Origin: Sphingomonas desiccabilis
GTDB taxonomy: Bacteria > Pseudomonadota > Alphaproteobacteria > Sphingomonadales > Sphingomonadaceae
Length of the DNA stretch: 64,000 bases
Reading direction: 5' to 3'
NCBI RefSeq assembly: GCF_004135605.1
Contig: NZ_SDPT01000003.1
Location: 1-64,000 of the forward strand
Part shown: positions 36,367 through 45,998 of the stretch, one piece after another
Numbering within the stretch: the first letter of the stretch is position 1
Layout of the letters: the number at the start of each line of letters is the position of its first letter
Notes under the pieces: generated by a model
What the model was told of the DNA's origin: nothing
The model's database searches: none
Seen by the model: only the letters and a program-made list of their open reading frames with translations
Translations under genes and position numbers: made by a program

Positions 36367-36540
36367 TCCCCGCTTCATGAAGCCGGCTCTTCGCTCCTGA
36401 TCGACAGGTCGGAATGGCGGGGCAAGCGAATCGAGGTGCTATACGCGCCATTCGAGCATATCGAACCAGGCGCCCGGATCGTCATCGACGGTCTCACCCC
36501 GGGCCGACAGCAGGCGGAGCGCGCAATCGCCTCGTTCGCG
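36367..36540 (+). pseudogene. Possible uracil-DNA-glycosylase-like fragment
   Basis: A short frame contains VLYAPFEHIEPGARIVIDGL followed by TPGRQQAERAI. This recalls the N-terminus of a conserved alphaproteobacterial family of the uracil-DNA-glycosylase superfold (PFxHI..ARxVIVGITPG). The frame closes 10 codons later with no sign of the rest of the domain, and the expected second Gly of VGI is Asp here. If the match is right this is a truncated relic. Confidence 0.3.
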
Positions 36541-37195
36541 TCAGCATCGCGTCGCGGCGAAACTTCCTAGCGCGCCAACGCAGAACGAATTTCCTGCTTC
36601 CTCGGCGACAAGCCGGCACATCTCGCGTCCGACAAAAACGACGGACACGCGCTGGTGGCAGCACGGGAGCGCCTGCGCAACCAAGTGGCCGCACTCGTAT
36701 CGCCGGTGAAATCATGCCCGCGAGCGTCCAGTTAACCCAACCCGCGTTAGGCGATCATCCGATCCCAGGTGCACACAGGAGGCATGACGATTGTTCCTCT
36801 CAGGAACGTCAGAGCCCGCCTCGGCGGGGCGTATGATGAACTAGGCCGGCGGGCATTCCATCAGGATCGGCGCTGTCCGTTCTCGTTGGCGAGTACGTGA
36901 TAGCAGAGGTGCTGAGGGTTTGGCTGACCGCCTCGATGCACCGCTGCTGCATGCGTGGGCGCACAATTTCCACACCTACTCTGACAACGTCAGCGTGTTC
37001 GTGGAGCGGAGACGGGCAGACGCCATTGTGGACCTTATTAGGGAGGCGTTCGCCGCCTCGCCCGCCAGCCGCTTTTCGCTCAGCCGCGCCAGCAGTCCCC
37101 ATAAACCAGCCATTTCGCTTCCTGGCCTATTGATTCCGGAAGACGCCGGAGGGTGTCGAAGCGTTCGGGCCGGAGTTCGTAAACCGCAGAAATGC

Positions 37196-37272
<77 letters not shown>

Positions 37273-37385
37273 CGGCCGGTGGATGCGCCTAGCAAAGCCT
37301 TTGGCCCGACGCCAGCCGTTTTCGCGTCGGGGCAGGCTGCCGCCACTATCGCTTGGCGTCCGCCCCGAACGCGCGTACACCATGG

Positions 37386-39386
<2,001 letters not shown>

Positions 39387-39479
39387 TCCGGCCCCGCCGC
39401 AGCGAACCGACGTGCTGCGGCGGGCCGATCCCGGCGCCTGCCCACCAACCATCGAAGCGCGCGGCGCCTCCCCGCTTCC

Positions 39480-39570
39480 GGATCCCCGCGCAGGCGGGGA
39501 TCCAGGGTCCAGCAGAGCAGCGCCGGTTGACGCACACAAGCCTGGGCTCCCGCCTGCGCGGGAGCACGAG
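39480..39570. repeat. Intergenic paired-palindrome repeat (copy 1)
   Basis: Two palindromes, GATCCCCGCGCAGGCGGGGATC and GCTCCCGCCTGCGCGGGAGC, in inverted relation around about 40 bases, each next to CCAGGGT or CCTGGGC. Related units occur at 47041, 51576, 52591 and 60836. It lies in the 299-bp gap after thiC, which holds no gene. Confidence 0.7.
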
Positions 39571-39685
39571 GAGGTAGCGCGCTTCCGCACGGCGCTCCAC
39601 GCAGCCTCCCGCCCCCCGGTACAAGGATTTCGGGGTGACCCGCACCCCGCCCGCGCCCTAGCATCCGCCCTCGAAAGGACAGGGA

Positions 39686-40474
39686 ATGGCGGTCATGGCC
39701 GATGGGCTCCAGGCACTCACGGAGAAGGAGAAGCAGACGCTTCGCCTGCTGCTGGAGGGGCATGACGCCAAGTCGATGGCGCGCCACCTGGACCTGTCGG
39801 TGCACACGATCAACGAGCGCCTGCGCGACGCCCGCCGCAAGCTCTCCGTCTCCACCAGCAAGGAGGCCGCGCGCCTGCTCCGCCAGCGCGAGGCCGCCCC
39901 CCAAAGCCTTGGGGACAGGCCGTTCGGGGATGCCCCGCCCCCGCCGATCGCGCAGCACGGCCCCCGGCCCGCTCCCGAACCGCCTTCACCCCCGAACGCG
40001 GCCTGGGCCCTCGGAGGTTTTGCCATGTTCCTGATCCTGGTCACCGCACTCGCCCTGTCCGGCCCCACCCAGCCGCCGCCGGCCGTCCCCCAGACCGCCA
40101 GCACCCAGCCCGCCAGCACCCCGGCCGTCGCCGCCGCGCCCGCGAGCGAGAGCGCCATTACCCGAGCCGCGGCCGACTGGCTCGCGCTGGTGGACGCGGG
40201 CAAGTGGCAGGAAAGCTGGGCCGAGACCGGCCAGTCCTTCCGGTCGCTCAACACCGTCGCCGCCTGGCAAGCCGCCTCCGAACAGGCGCGCGTGCCGCTC
40301 GGCCGCATGCTGTCGCGCCAGCTGCTCAGCGAACAGGACGTGCCCGCCCCGCCCAAGGGCTACCGCATGGTCCGCTTCCGCACCGATTTCGAGAACCGGC
40401 GCGGCGCGACCGAAACCGTGTCCCTCGACCGCGAAGGTGACAGCTGGAAGGTGGTGGGGGTGTATATCGAGTGA
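39686..40474 (+). CDS. LuxR-type HTH protein with transmembrane helix and DUF4019
   Basis: A 262-residue membrane-tethered protein. Residues 8-65 form a GerE/LuxR helix-turn-helix (LTEKEKQTLRLLLEGHDAKS, HLDLSVHTINERLRDARRKL). A Pro-rich linker leads to one helix (about 112-130) and a second Pro and Ala-rich linker. The C-terminal domain (about 150-262) is DUF4019-like: AADWLALVDAGKWQESWAET, then RQLLSEQDVPAPPKGYRMVR and ending WKVVGVYIE. The cytoplasmic DNA-binding part with a periplasmic sensor suggests one-component signalling across the membrane. The start at 39686 has AAAGGACAGGGA upstream. Its targets are unknown. Confidence 0.85.
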   Translation: MAVMADGLQALTEKEKQTLRLLLEGHDAKSMARHLDLSVHTINERLRDARRKLSVSTSKEAARLLRQREAAPQSLGDRPFGDAPPPPIAQHGPRPAPEPPSPPNAAWALGGFAMFLILVTALALSGPTQPPPAVPQTASTQPASTPAVAAAPASESAITRAAADWLALVDAGKWQESWAETGQSFRSLNTVAAWQAASEQARVPLGRMLSRQLLSEQDVPAPPKGYRMVRFRTDFENRRGATETVSLDREGDSWKVVGVYIE

Positions 40475-40555
40475 GGGTTGGGGAGCGCGCCTGTGTCACG
40501 AACGAAGCGAGGAGCGCTTACGCCAACCTCATGGCTACAACGCCCCTCTAGTGGA

Positions 40556-40585
40556 GCAGGCCCAACGGAACGCCGTTGGGCCTGC
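40556..40585 (-). terminator. Perfect hairpin after the small CPxSG protein gene
   Basis: GCAGGCCCAACGG and CCGTTGGGCCTGC form a perfect 13-bp stem with a 4-base AACG loop, 5 bp past the stop at 40591. There is no T run on the minus side. Confidence 0.6.
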
Positions 40586-40590
40586 GAAGA

Positions 40591-40773
40591 TCAAGCGTGT
40601 CGAATGAGCTTCCAGGTAACCGCCACGCCATTGTACGGCGGCATGCGATTTCCCTTTGCGATTGGCGCGGTGGTCGACGGAGTCGAGATCGCCTGCCAAA
40701 CTCCAGATTCCGGACAGGTTTCACCGGTCCGTGCGGTTGTGCCAATCGGCTTCTTGGTCTGCATATAGTGCAT
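40591..40773 (-). CDS. Small protein with ETCPxSGVW motif
   Basis: A 60-residue protein. The start at 40773 follows AAGGATGTGAAA. It contains KPIGTTARTGETCPESGVWQ and ends IAKGNRMPPYNGVAVTWKLI, a pattern I know from small uncharacterised bacterial proteins (GTxAPxSGxY and TxPPxxGxxxTWxL), possibly a knuckle or rubredoxin-like fold but with a single Cys. It is shorter and less GC-rich than its neighbours, with its own terminator hairpin. Function unknown. Confidence 0.6.
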   Translation of the reverse strand: MHYMQTKKPIGTTARTGETCPESGVWQAISTPSTTAPIAKGNRMPPYNGVAVTWKLIRHA

Positions 40774-41117
40774 TTTCACATCCTTCGGGCGCGCAATGCG
40801 CCATCTCGTCGCCAACATCCGACGACCAGGTGTTGATTTCAGCGGAAGGAAATGCGATTCTTCGTGTGCAAAGAGAAGGCTCGCGATTTCCAGTCGCTGG
40901 CTTACGGAAGGGTCGACCGAAAGGTCGGCCCTTTTGCGTTGCGCCTACAGCGCTCACTTCAATTTATAGCCCTTCCTCCTCGGCATGCCGCCTATCTAGT
41001 ATCCCTACCCTGATCTTTACCACCATTCGTGGTTTTGCGGAAGTACCGAGTGCGAAAGGCACTCTAAGCATCTTTCTGAGTGTAGATTCAGGATTGAGAG
41101 TGGACTATATAGAGCGT
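40774..41117. other. Gap between the small protein and the winged-helix gene
   Basis: 344 bases of clearly lower GC. It includes the hairpin at 40908-40935 and a 53-codon frame at 40852-41013 that I do not accept as a gene. Divergent promoters for 40591 and 41118 should lie here. Confidence 0.4.
40908..40935 (+). terminator. Rho-independent terminator-like hairpin
   Basis: AAGGGTCGACC-GAAA-GGTCGGCCCTT followed by TT forms an 11-bp stem with one G-T pair, a GAAA tetraloop and a short T tract. No plus-strand gene ends just before it, so it may close an untranslated or small RNA or be a relic. Confidence 0.45.
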
Positions 41118-41534
41118 ATGCCAAGCTCCTCGGAACGGGACATACTTCATAAGCTATTGGAAAGGCGCGCAGATCTCATGAAGGAAGCTGCGGCGCTCGA
41201 CGCACTCATCAGTCATTACCAGAGACTCGCTTCTCGCATGACTTCAGAATCAAGCGAGGTTGAAGGCCAACTGAGTCTCTATGGCGCACCCTCATCGAGG
41301 GCTGTTAAAGCTGCGGAGATTGCCCGAGTCGTCGATGCTGCACGCCGCGCGATCTTAGCCGCGAATCGTCCGATGAAGAGAAGCGAGCTAGCTGAGGCTC
41401 TTTCTGATCAGGGATTCCATCTCCCTGGCAGAGACAAGAGCAAGGTTCTTGGAACGAATATATGGCGCTCAGGCAAATTCCGCAGCGTCGAGAATCAGGG
41501 CTACTGGCCTAAGGATACCCCCCTTCCTCGATAA
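41118..41534 (+). CDS. Winged-helix (HARE-HTH-like) small protein
   Basis: A 138-residue protein. I start at the ATG 41118; the open frame upstream has no plausible protein. The N-terminus (about 1-45) is a charged helix or coiled coil (LLERRADLMKEAAALDALIS). Residues 65-135 look like a winged helix of the HARE type: RRAILAANRPMKRSELAEAL, KSKVLGTNIWRSGKFRSVEN, QGYWPKD. Codon use and GC are lower than in the flanking genes, suggesting acquisition by transfer. It may bind DNA; partner and target unknown. Confidence 0.6.
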   Translation: MPSSSERDILHKLLERRADLMKEAAALDALISHYQRLASRMTSESSEVEGQLSLYGAPSSRAVKAAEIARVVDAARRAILAANRPMKRSELAEALSDQGFHLPGRDKSKVLGTNIWRSGKFRSVENQGYWPKDTPLPR

Positions 41535-41625
41535 AGAAGACACAGTAGGTTATCAAAGAGCATTGTTGGGGGTCTGCGTGACTTCGCTTCTCCCCAACCG
41601 CACCCAACCGCGCTACCCCACCTCC

Positions 41626-42240
41626 ATGTGCAACGAAGCCTATCGCCGCACCCAGATCGGCCAGCTCCGCGACGACTGGCACGAGCTGCGCATCCCGCTG
41701 CGCTTTCCGGAGGGTATTCCCAACTTCGCGCCCCTCGAAGGCTTCAAGATCACCGATCGCGTCGAAATCATCCGCCCCGCCGCCGACACCGTGGGAGAGG
41801 CGGAGATGGTCACCCGACGCTGGAGCTGGCCCGGCCCGGGCGGCAAGCCGGTCTACAACTTCCGCTCGGACGGGCGGCAGATCGCGCATGCCAGCCGTTG
41901 CCTGATCCCGGTCGACGGCTTCTTCGAATTCACCGATCCCCCAGCGCCCCCGCCCGGCGAGAAGAAGCCCAAGCGCGCCCCCAAGTCGAAATGGGCCTTT
42001 TCCCTGCGCGACCAGCCCTGGTTCTGCATCGCCGGCATCTGGCGCAGCGACCCGCAGGTGGGGGAGGCATGGTCGATGCTCACCTGCCCGCCCGGCCCGG
42101 ACGTCGCGCCCTATCACCACCGCCAGGTCGTGGTGCTCCCGCTCGATCGCTGCGCCCGCTGGCTCGACCCCGCCTTCCCCGCCGCCGAACTCTGCCAGCC
42201 GCTCCCGGCCGGAAGCCTGGAGGTCCGCCAGGTTCGCTAG
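41626..42240 (+). CDS. SRAP-domain DNA-protein crosslink protein (YedK/HMCES family)
   Basis: A 204-residue SRAP protein. The family forms a thiazolidine crosslink between Cys2 and abasic sites in single-stranded DNA and so shields them. Catalytic residues are in place: C2 in MCNEAY (start ATG 41626, Met removed), N78 and R80 in YNFRSDGR, E101 in DGFFEF and H165 in YHHRQVV. Length fits the family. A lysine and proline-rich loop (about 105-122) is inserted after the Glu. It lies upstream of a broken toxin-antitoxin locus and has no operon partner. Confidence 0.9.
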   Translation: MCNEAYRRTQIGQLRDDWHELRIPLRFPEGIPNFAPLEGFKITDRVEIIRPAADTVGEAEMVTRRWSWPGPGGKPVYNFRSDGRQIAHASRCLIPVDGFFEFTDPPAPPPGEKKPKRAPKSKWAFSLRDQPWFCIAGIWRSDPQVGEAWSMLTCPPGPDVAPYHHRQVVVLPLDRCARWLDPAFPAAELCQPLPAGSLEVRQVR

Positions 42241-42244
42241 CGCG

Positions 42245-42526
42245 TCAGCGCCAACGCAAACTCGATAGTGGTAGCGGCACTGCGCCACCTGCAGCATCTG
42301 CTCCGCGCCGGACCCCGCGATCCGATACACCAGCCGATGCTCGTGGCTGATCCGACGCGACCACGCCGGAGAGCTTGCCGCCCAGCGGCTCGGGCTTTCC
42401 CGTGCCCTTGAACGGGTGGCGCCGGCATTCCTCGATCAGCGGGTTGATCTTGTCCGTCAGCTTCGCGTCATGCTCCTGCCGATGGCGATCGTCGTCCCAC
42501 GCCGTCGGCCAGAACGACACTCTCAC
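42245..42526 (-). pseudogene. yoeB: YoeB-type toxin, frameshifted
   Basis: The frame begins at a GTG that overlaps the antitoxin stop, as in intact yefM-yoeB operons, and reads KLTDKINPLIEECRRHPFKG then TGKPEPLGGKLSG. Near 42363 the expected WWSRRIS is lost; the sequence reads as if two bases were missing, and SRRISHEHRLVYRIAGSG then QMLQVAQCRYHYR continues in another frame. The shifted frame also lacks the usual stop after CRYHY. The catalytic RHR-type C-terminus is therefore not made. Inactive unless the shift is a sequencing error. Confidence 0.8.
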
Positions 42527-42767
42527 GGGAGCGGCACGCCTTCCTCACCCGCCTCGAATCCGCGCACTGCCTCCAGCAGCCGCTTGGCATTGGCTGGGGA
42601 GCGCAGCAGGTAGAGCGTCTCCTCGATCGACGCCATTCGCTCGCCGCAATCAGCACCGCCCCCTCACCGCGCTGGCGGGTGATGGCCAAGGGCGCGCGGT
42701 CGGCGACGACCTTGTCGATCATCGCCTTCGAATTCTCGCGTGCTTCGGAATAGCGGACTGCCTGCAT
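42523..42767 (-). pseudogene. yefM: YefM-type antitoxin, frameshifted
   Basis: It starts as a normal Phd/YefM antitoxin: MQAVRYSEARENSKAMIDKV, then PLAITRQRGEGAVLIAASEW. At about 42633 one G appears missing (TGGCGTCG for TGGGCGTCG), and the expected ASIEETLYLLRSPANAKRLL and the rest follow in another frame, ending at 42523 in overlap with the toxin start. The DNA-binding half could still be made but the toxin-binding tail is lost. Confidence 0.8.
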
Positions 42768-42847
42768 GCGCCGAAGTTCGGCAACGTCCTGTCCAATGTG
42801 AACGCAGGCCCTGTCCTACAGGCCGGGTTTCTGGTGTATCCTCCCGG

Positions 42848-43693
42848 ATGCGCGACCCTGCCACCCCGCCCGCCGCATCCGCCGGCCCCCCGGCCCGCGA
42901 TGCCCTCGCCACCCGGCCCGCAGCCCAGCCGCCCGGCTCATCGCGCGACGCGCACGGCTTCGATCCCGACGACTATGAATGGCGCCCGGTCGCGCGGCGC
43001 CCGCGCGCGGACGGCTGGTCGCCGGACGTGCAGCGCCGCTTCGTGGAGGCGCTGGCCGACACCGGCCTCGTCACCGCCGCGTGCGAGGCGGTCGATATGT
43101 CGGTGCAGAGCGCCTATCGCCTGCGCCGCGCACCCGGCGCGGAGAGCTTCGCGCGCGCCTGGGACGCCGCGCTCGACGCCGCCGCCGACCATCTCGCCGC
43201 CGTCGCCTTCTCTCGCGCGCTGGAAGGCGTGGAGGTGCCGGTGTTCGACCGCGACGGCTGCCGCATCGGCGCGCGCCGCCAGGTCAACGATCGCCTGCTG
43301 ATGTTCCTGTTGCGCGCCTATCGGCCGGAGCGGTTCGGCGGGGTTGAGCGGCCGCAGCGCACCCCGCCCGCGCGCCCTGCCGCCCCTGCCGCTCCTGCCG
43401 CCCCTGCCGCGGCGCCCCACCGCCCGTCGCCCGCGCTTGCCCAGGCGGTGGCCGCGCTCGGCCCGGTGCCGCCGGCCGATCCGCACCTGCGCCTGCCGCC
43501 CGATCGGCTTGCGCAGGCGCTGGAAAGCGCGGGCGCGATGGCGGACCTCTATCGCGCCTATCCCGATCTCGATCGCGAGCGCTATGTGCCGCCTGCGCGC
43601 GAGTCCGCGATTCCGGCCGCGCTCGCCCGCCCCGCGCCGCCCGGCGGCGGGCGGCGGGATCGCACCGGCCGCCGCCGCGATCCCGCACCGTAA
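42848..43693 (+). CDS. Hypothetical protein with terminase-small-subunit-like HTH
   Basis: A 281-residue protein with a Pro and Ala-rich N-terminus. Residues about 55-125 contain WSPDVQRRFVEALADTGLVT, ACEAVDMSVQSAYRLRRAPG and FARAWDAAL, which resembles the helix-turn-helix of phage small terminase subunits and related bacterial proteins. The rest is low-complexity Pro, Ala and Arg. The start ATG 42848 lies 80 bp from the divergent yefM relic. Stand-alone copies are common in sphingomonad genomes, to my knowledge; no function is established. Confidence 0.65.
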   Translation: MRDPATPPAASAGPPARDALATRPAAQPPGSSRDAHGFDPDDYEWRPVARRPRADGWSPDVQRRFVEALADTGLVTAACEAVDMSVQSAYRLRRAPGAESFARAWDAALDAAADHLAAVAFSRALEGVEVPVFDRDGCRIGARRQVNDRLLMFLLRAYRPERFGGVERPQRTPPARPAAPAAPAAPAAAPHRPSPALAQAVAALGPVPPADPHLRLPPDRLAQALESAGAMADLYRAYPDLDRERYVPPARESAIPAALARPAPPGGGRRDRTGRRRDPAP

Positions 43694-43863
43694 GCGGCGC
43701 CCGTTCTTGGCCTAACCTTTGCCTAACCTTCCGCGCCGCAGCATCGTCCAGCCGTGCCGAAAACCGCATGATTTCAACGGCACCGCCGGCACGCCCGTGC
43801 GTTTCCCCGGCACGCCCCTCGCCCGATGCGCAGGAGCGGCCCTCGAAACCAGGAGCTTTCGCC

Positions 43864-44379
43864 ATGAGCCTCTTCGGAGCCGATACCCACACGCTCGACG
43901 ACCTGTTCGTGCACGGCCTCAAGACCATCTACTACGCCGAACGCCAGATCCTGGAGACGCTGCCCCAGATGATCGAGATGGCGACCGACCCCACGCTCAA
44001 GGCCGGTTTCCAGCAGCATCTGCGCGAGACCGAGGGCCAGCGCACCCGGCTGGAGCAGGTGTTCCAGATGCACGGCGTCGAGGCGGACGAGACCACCTGC
44101 CCCGCGATCGACGGCATCATCAAGGCGGCGAACGCGACCGCGGCCGACATCGACGACAAGCAGGTGCTCGACGCCGCGCTCGCCTTCGGCGCGCAGATGG
44201 TCGAGCATTACGAGATCGCGCAATATGGCACGCTGATCGCCTGGGCGCGCGAGCTCGGCCGCCCCGACTGCGCCGCCGTCCTCGACGAGAACCTCGCCGA
44301 GGAAAAGGCGACCGACGCCAAGCTCACCGACCTGGCCGAAGCCCGCATCAATCGCGCCGCGGAGATGCAGGCCTCGTAA
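43864..44379 (+). CDS. DUF892 ferritin-like protein (YciE/YciF family)
   Basis: A 171-residue four-helix protein. Ferritin-like metal ligands appear as FVHGLKTIYYAERQILETLP (YxxExxI), FQQHLRETEGQRTRLEQVF (ExxxH context) and MVEHYEIAQYGTLIAWAREL, with DENLAEEKATDAKL at the end. The family is stress-induced and may store or handle iron; its role is not settled. The ATG at 43864 is preceded by a 100-base leader. It stands alone. Confidence 0.88.
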   Translation: MSLFGADTHTLDDLFVHGLKTIYYAERQILETLPQMIEMATDPTLKAGFQQHLRETEGQRTRLEQVFQMHGVEADETTCPAIDGIIKAANATAADIDDKQVLDAALAFGAQMVEHYEIAQYGTLIAWARELGRPDCAAVLDENLAEEKATDAKLTDLAEARINRAAEMQAS

Positions 44380-44428
44380 CCAGCGGCGCGGGGTCCCGGC
44401 TCGGACGAGGCTCCTCGGAAGGGGGTCC

Positions 44429-45895
44429 TCAGAAGAGTCCGGGCACCTCGCGCTGCGCCGGCGTCGGCCGGCTGGGCCTCAGCAGCTGCCGCTCGGGCGC
44501 CCGGCCCAGCCCGGCGGTGCGCTGGCGGCTCGCGGTCGCGGCCATGCCCAGGATCGGGCTGCAGCTGCGCCCGGCCAGGAAGTCGAGCGCCTGGCGCAGC
44601 GACGCCTCGCGCGGGTCGCCCAGCGGATAGCCGATGTCGTCCGGCGCCTCGCAGGTGGCGGGCACGGTGTTGGCGAGGCCGTTGTAGTAGTTGGCGTTGC
44701 CGTCGGCGTTCTGCACCGCCAGCGCGACCACCCGCAGCCGGTCGTCGCAGGCGCTTCGGTCGAGCGCGACCTGGCCGACCGGCTTGCCATAGGTGTTGGT
44801 GCCCACCAGCGCCATGCCGGTGCCCAGATAGGGCACGAAGCCGTTGATCACCATCTCGCTGGCGGAGGCCGTGCCGCCGGTGCCGATAAAGGCGACGCGG
44901 GTCGGGGCGATCGACTGGGGCTGCGGCGCGAAGGTGCGGCTCTCGTCGTTCGCGGACTTGGACGGGCGGAAGCTCACCTTGGTGAACACCTCATTCGTCC
45001 GGCGGTTGGCGCCCATCAGGTCGCCCATCAGCTCGGCGATGCTGATCAGCCCGCCGCCGTTGTAGCGCAGGTCCACCACCAGCTCGGTGACGCCCTGGGC
45101 ACGGAAGCTGGCAAAGGCCTGGCGCAGCTGTGGGTCGGCGGTGTTGATGAAGGTGCGCAGGTTCAGATAGCCGACCCGCCGCCCGCCGTCGTTCAGCACC
45201 TTGGCGCCATAGCGGTTCGACACCGGCTGCAGCTCGAAGTCGGCCATGGCCACCGTCACGTTGCGGGTGCCCGATGCGTCGCGGACCTGCATCACCCGCC
45301 GGGTGCCCGCCGCGGTCGCCCCCAGCGCTTCGTCGAGCGCGTCGGTCCCGCCCGCGCTCATCAGGCTGGCGACCGTCCGGAGCGTGCCCGTGCTCGTCCC
45401 GATCGCGACGATCTCGGTCCCGCGGTCGAGGCCGGCGGCCAGCGCCGGCGCTCCCTCGAACGCCTCGATCACGAACAGCCGGCCGTCGCCGGTCAGCCCC
45501 AGGCGGAAGCCGTAGCCGGCGCTGGAGCCTGCGTCATAATAGGCATCCTCCTCCGCGATGGAGGTGCGATAGGTGAAGAAGCGATCCCGCCCCTGCGCCC
45601 GTGCCGTGGCGGTCAGCGCATCGACATAGGCATCGACGCTCGCATAGGGCGTCGGGTCCAGCCGTGCCGGCAGCGTCTCGGGGAACAGATACCATTCGTC
45701 GAGCTGGGCCGCCGCCCAGTCCTGCCGCTCCCGCAGCGAGCATCCCGCGGTCTCGGTGGGCGTGGGCGTGGGGGTCGGCGTGGGGCTCGGCGCCGGTGTC
45801 GTCACCGATCCGCCGAAGACGCTGCCGTCGCCCCCGCCACAAGCCGACAGCAACGCCAGCACGCTCAACGCCACACCACACCGCGAATGCTTCAT
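44429..45895 (-). CDS. S41-family peptidase lipoprotein
   Basis: A 488-residue lipoprotein: the leader ends in LLSACGGG, followed by a Pro-Thr-rich tether (PSPTPTPTPTPTE). The N-terminal helical part (about 55-130) and a PDZ-like segment (ALAAGLDRGTEIVAIGT, about 170-195) lead to the C-terminal-processing-peptidase core: VGYLNLRTFI, ELVVDLRYNGGG, the nucleophile region FIGTGGTASASEMVINGFVP and GTNTYGKPVGQ with the catalytic Lys. The start ATG 45895 follows GGGGGGAA. It should act in the periplasm; substrate unknown. It is divergent from the DNA ligase gene. Confidence 0.9.
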   Translation of the reverse strand: MKHSRCGVALSVLALLSACGGGDGSVFGGSVTTPAPSPTPTPTPTPTETAGCSLRERQDWAAAQLDEWYLFPETLPARLDPTPYASVDAYVDALTATARAQGRDRFFTYRTSIAEEDAYYDAGSSAGYGFRLGLTGDGRLFVIEAFEGAPALAAGLDRGTEIVAIGTSTGTLRTVASLMSAGGTDALDEALGATAAGTRRVMQVRDASGTRNVTVAMADFELQPVSNRYGAKVLNDGGRRVGYLNLRTFINTADPQLRQAFASFRAQGVTELVVDLRYNGGGLISIAELMGDLMGANRRTNEVFTKVSFRPSKSANDESRTFAPQPQSIAPTRVAFIGTGGTASASEMVINGFVPYLGTGMALVGTNTYGKPVGQVALDRSACDDRLRVVALAVQNADGNANYYNGLANTVPATCEAPDDIGYPLGDPREASLRQALDFLAGRSCSPILGMAATASRQRTAGLGRAPERQLLRPSRPTPAQREVPGLF

Positions 45896-45998
45896 GATTC
45901 CCCCCGTTTCCCAACAGATTAGCGGGAGAATGGCGGGACGCCAGTCGAAACGGCGCGGGGACTTGGACGATTTCTCGCCTTGCTGCGTTTTCTTCTTC

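Larger units (their letters stand above)
35786..37195. other. Degraded, gene-poor right end of the island
   Basis: 1.4 kb with no intact gene. It contains the likely promoter region of the giant autotransporter (35786-35900), a possible DNA-glycosylase-like fragment (36367-36540) and otherwise short frames with mixed codon use. Integrases normally sit next to the tRNA end, but I find no tyrosine-recombinase motif here. Confidence 0.45.

Noticed and set aside
36809..37102. Integrase remnant next to the tRNA
   Set aside because: No recombinase motif (R..HxxR..Y) can be found in any frame of 35.9-37.2 kb.
40852..41013. 53-codon frame with a fair ribosome site
   Set aside because: The terminator-like hairpin at 40908-40935 lies in its middle and the product has no domain.
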